Assembly (NCBI RefSeq): GCF_039955095.1
Contig: NZ_CP154878.1
Location: forward strand, 620,001-684,000
DNA from: Limosilactobacillus sp. WILCCON 0051
GTDB taxonomy: Bacteria; Bacillota; Bacilli; Lactobacillales; Lactobacillaceae
Direction: 5' to 3'
Length of the DNA stretch: 64,000 nucleotides
The notes beneath the pieces are model-generated. The model saw only the letters and a list, made by a program, of their open reading frames with translations. It was not told where the DNA came from and made no database searches. This document shows positions 63,601 through 64,000 of this stretch, in pieces. The stretch's first letter is position 1. Each line of letters starts with the position of its first letter. A program made the translations under genes and the position numbers.

Positions 63601-64000
63601 ATGGGTCAAAGCACGAATAACTCGCCTGCTTCTACCAATATTTTAGAGAAATGGTTTCATTTAAGCGAGCAGGGCACGACGATCAAGCGAGAGCTGCTCG
63701 CGGGTCTGACGACTTTTGTTTCAATGGCTTACATTCTGTTTGTCAATCCCAGCGTCTTGGGAATGGCCGGCATGAATAAGGGCGCGGTTTTTACGGCAAC
63801 GGCATTATCTGCAATTATCGGCTGTTTATTGATGGCATTTTTAGCCAATTATCCGATTGCCATTGCACCTGGTCTTGGTGATAACGCGTTCTTTACATAC
63901 TCGGTGGTTCTGGCAATGGGGATCTCATGGCAGACCGCGATGGCTGGTGTTTTTGTAGCATCGGTAATCTTTACGATCCTTTCTTTGATGAAGGTGCGTG
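63601..64000 (+). CDS. NCS2-family purine permease (partial, runs off the window)
   Basis: The visible 133 residues have a soluble start (about 1-30) and then NCS2/AzgA-like helices: RELLAGLTTFVSMAYILFVNP, NKGAVFTATALSAIIGCLLM and ANYPIAIAPGLGDNAFFTYSV (each shortened in the family logo sense). This fits the PbuG/PbuO hypoxanthine-guanine or guanine-adenine carriers. Start follows AGGAGATGA. PurR boxes upstream support a purine substrate. The C-terminal part lies outside the window. Confidence 0.88.
   Translation, partial: MGQSTNNSPASTNILEKWFHLSEQGTTIKRELLAGLTTFVSMAYILFVNPSVLGMAGMNKGAVFTATALSAIIGCLLMAFLANYPIAIAPGLGDNAFFTYSVVLAMGISWQTAMAGVFVASVIFTILSLMKVR

Overview
The window reads as a chromosomal stretch of a lactic acid bacterium of the family Lactobacillaceae, most like the Limosilactobacillus group. 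The evidence is gene order and protein type: spx-mecA-coiA-spxH-relQ-nadK, the complete Firmicutes division and cell wall (dcw) cluster ending in a T-box-controlled ileS, rpsT/rpsO/RNase J/tuf, and lineage-restricted families such as DUF4044, DUF3397 and DUF1831. Base composition looks intermediate by eye (not counted). The species cannot be fixed from the sequence alone.

Layout. 1-440: tRNA-Asp, its terminator, and a decayed ISL3-type transposase end. 439-6909: an HmoB/TRAP-like protein, the stress regulator Spx, the protease adaptors MecA and SpxH around the competence gene coiA, and the relQ-nadK-rluD operon. 6960-12677: 6-phosphogluconolactonase, the rRNA methylase RlmA, the tRNA methylase TrmL behind a structured leader with a terminator, FtsK, and two small membrane proteins. 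12765-26449: mraZ-rsmH-ftsL-ftsI-mraY-murD-murG-divIB-ftsA-ftsZ-sepF-ylmG-ylmH-divIVA, with an MraZ operator of three 10-bp-spaced repeats in front. 26461-29544: T-box and ileS. 29666-38440: cold shock protein, NudF, MTA/SAH nucleosidase, DUF1831, MnmA, a histidine phosphatase, a TPR protein, an orphan RecD2-type OB-fold protein overlapping recD2, and prs. 38441-45033: a cysteine-free Spx paralogue, a LysM-NlpC/P60 cell wall hydrolase, lipid kinase, RpoY, peptide deformylase, UPF0223 and an inositol monophosphatase family enzyme. 45126-56149: BipA, FtsW, ylbG-rsmD-coaD-ylbL, comEA-comEB-comEC, holA, and divergent rpsT and rpsO. 56356-60570: an RNase J with missing metal ligands, a TPR protein and EF-Tu. 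60568-63440: ISL3 end remnants and an AT-rich three-gene ABC export cassette that looks acquired. 63442-64000: PurR boxes and the start of an NCS2 purine permease, cut by the window end.

The genes fall into a few linked themes. One is septation and peptidoglycan synthesis, covering the dcw cluster, FtsK, FtsW and the P60 hydrolase. A second is Spx/ClpP-centred stress control: two adaptors sit beside spx and a redox-blind paralogue lies further on. A third is DNA uptake, with coiA and comEA-EB-EC; coiA and comEA share a 16-nt upstream motif with one mismatch, each just behind a terminator. The fourth is translation and RNA turnover.

The most notable observations are the shared competence motif, the orphan OB-fold partner of RecD2, the cysteine-free Spx paralogue, the RNase J with lost ligands, the structured RNA in front of trmL, the ISL3 ends abutting terminators, and the start-stop AUG-UAA element before the ABC cassette. 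No prophage, CRISPR array or recognisable defence system was seen.
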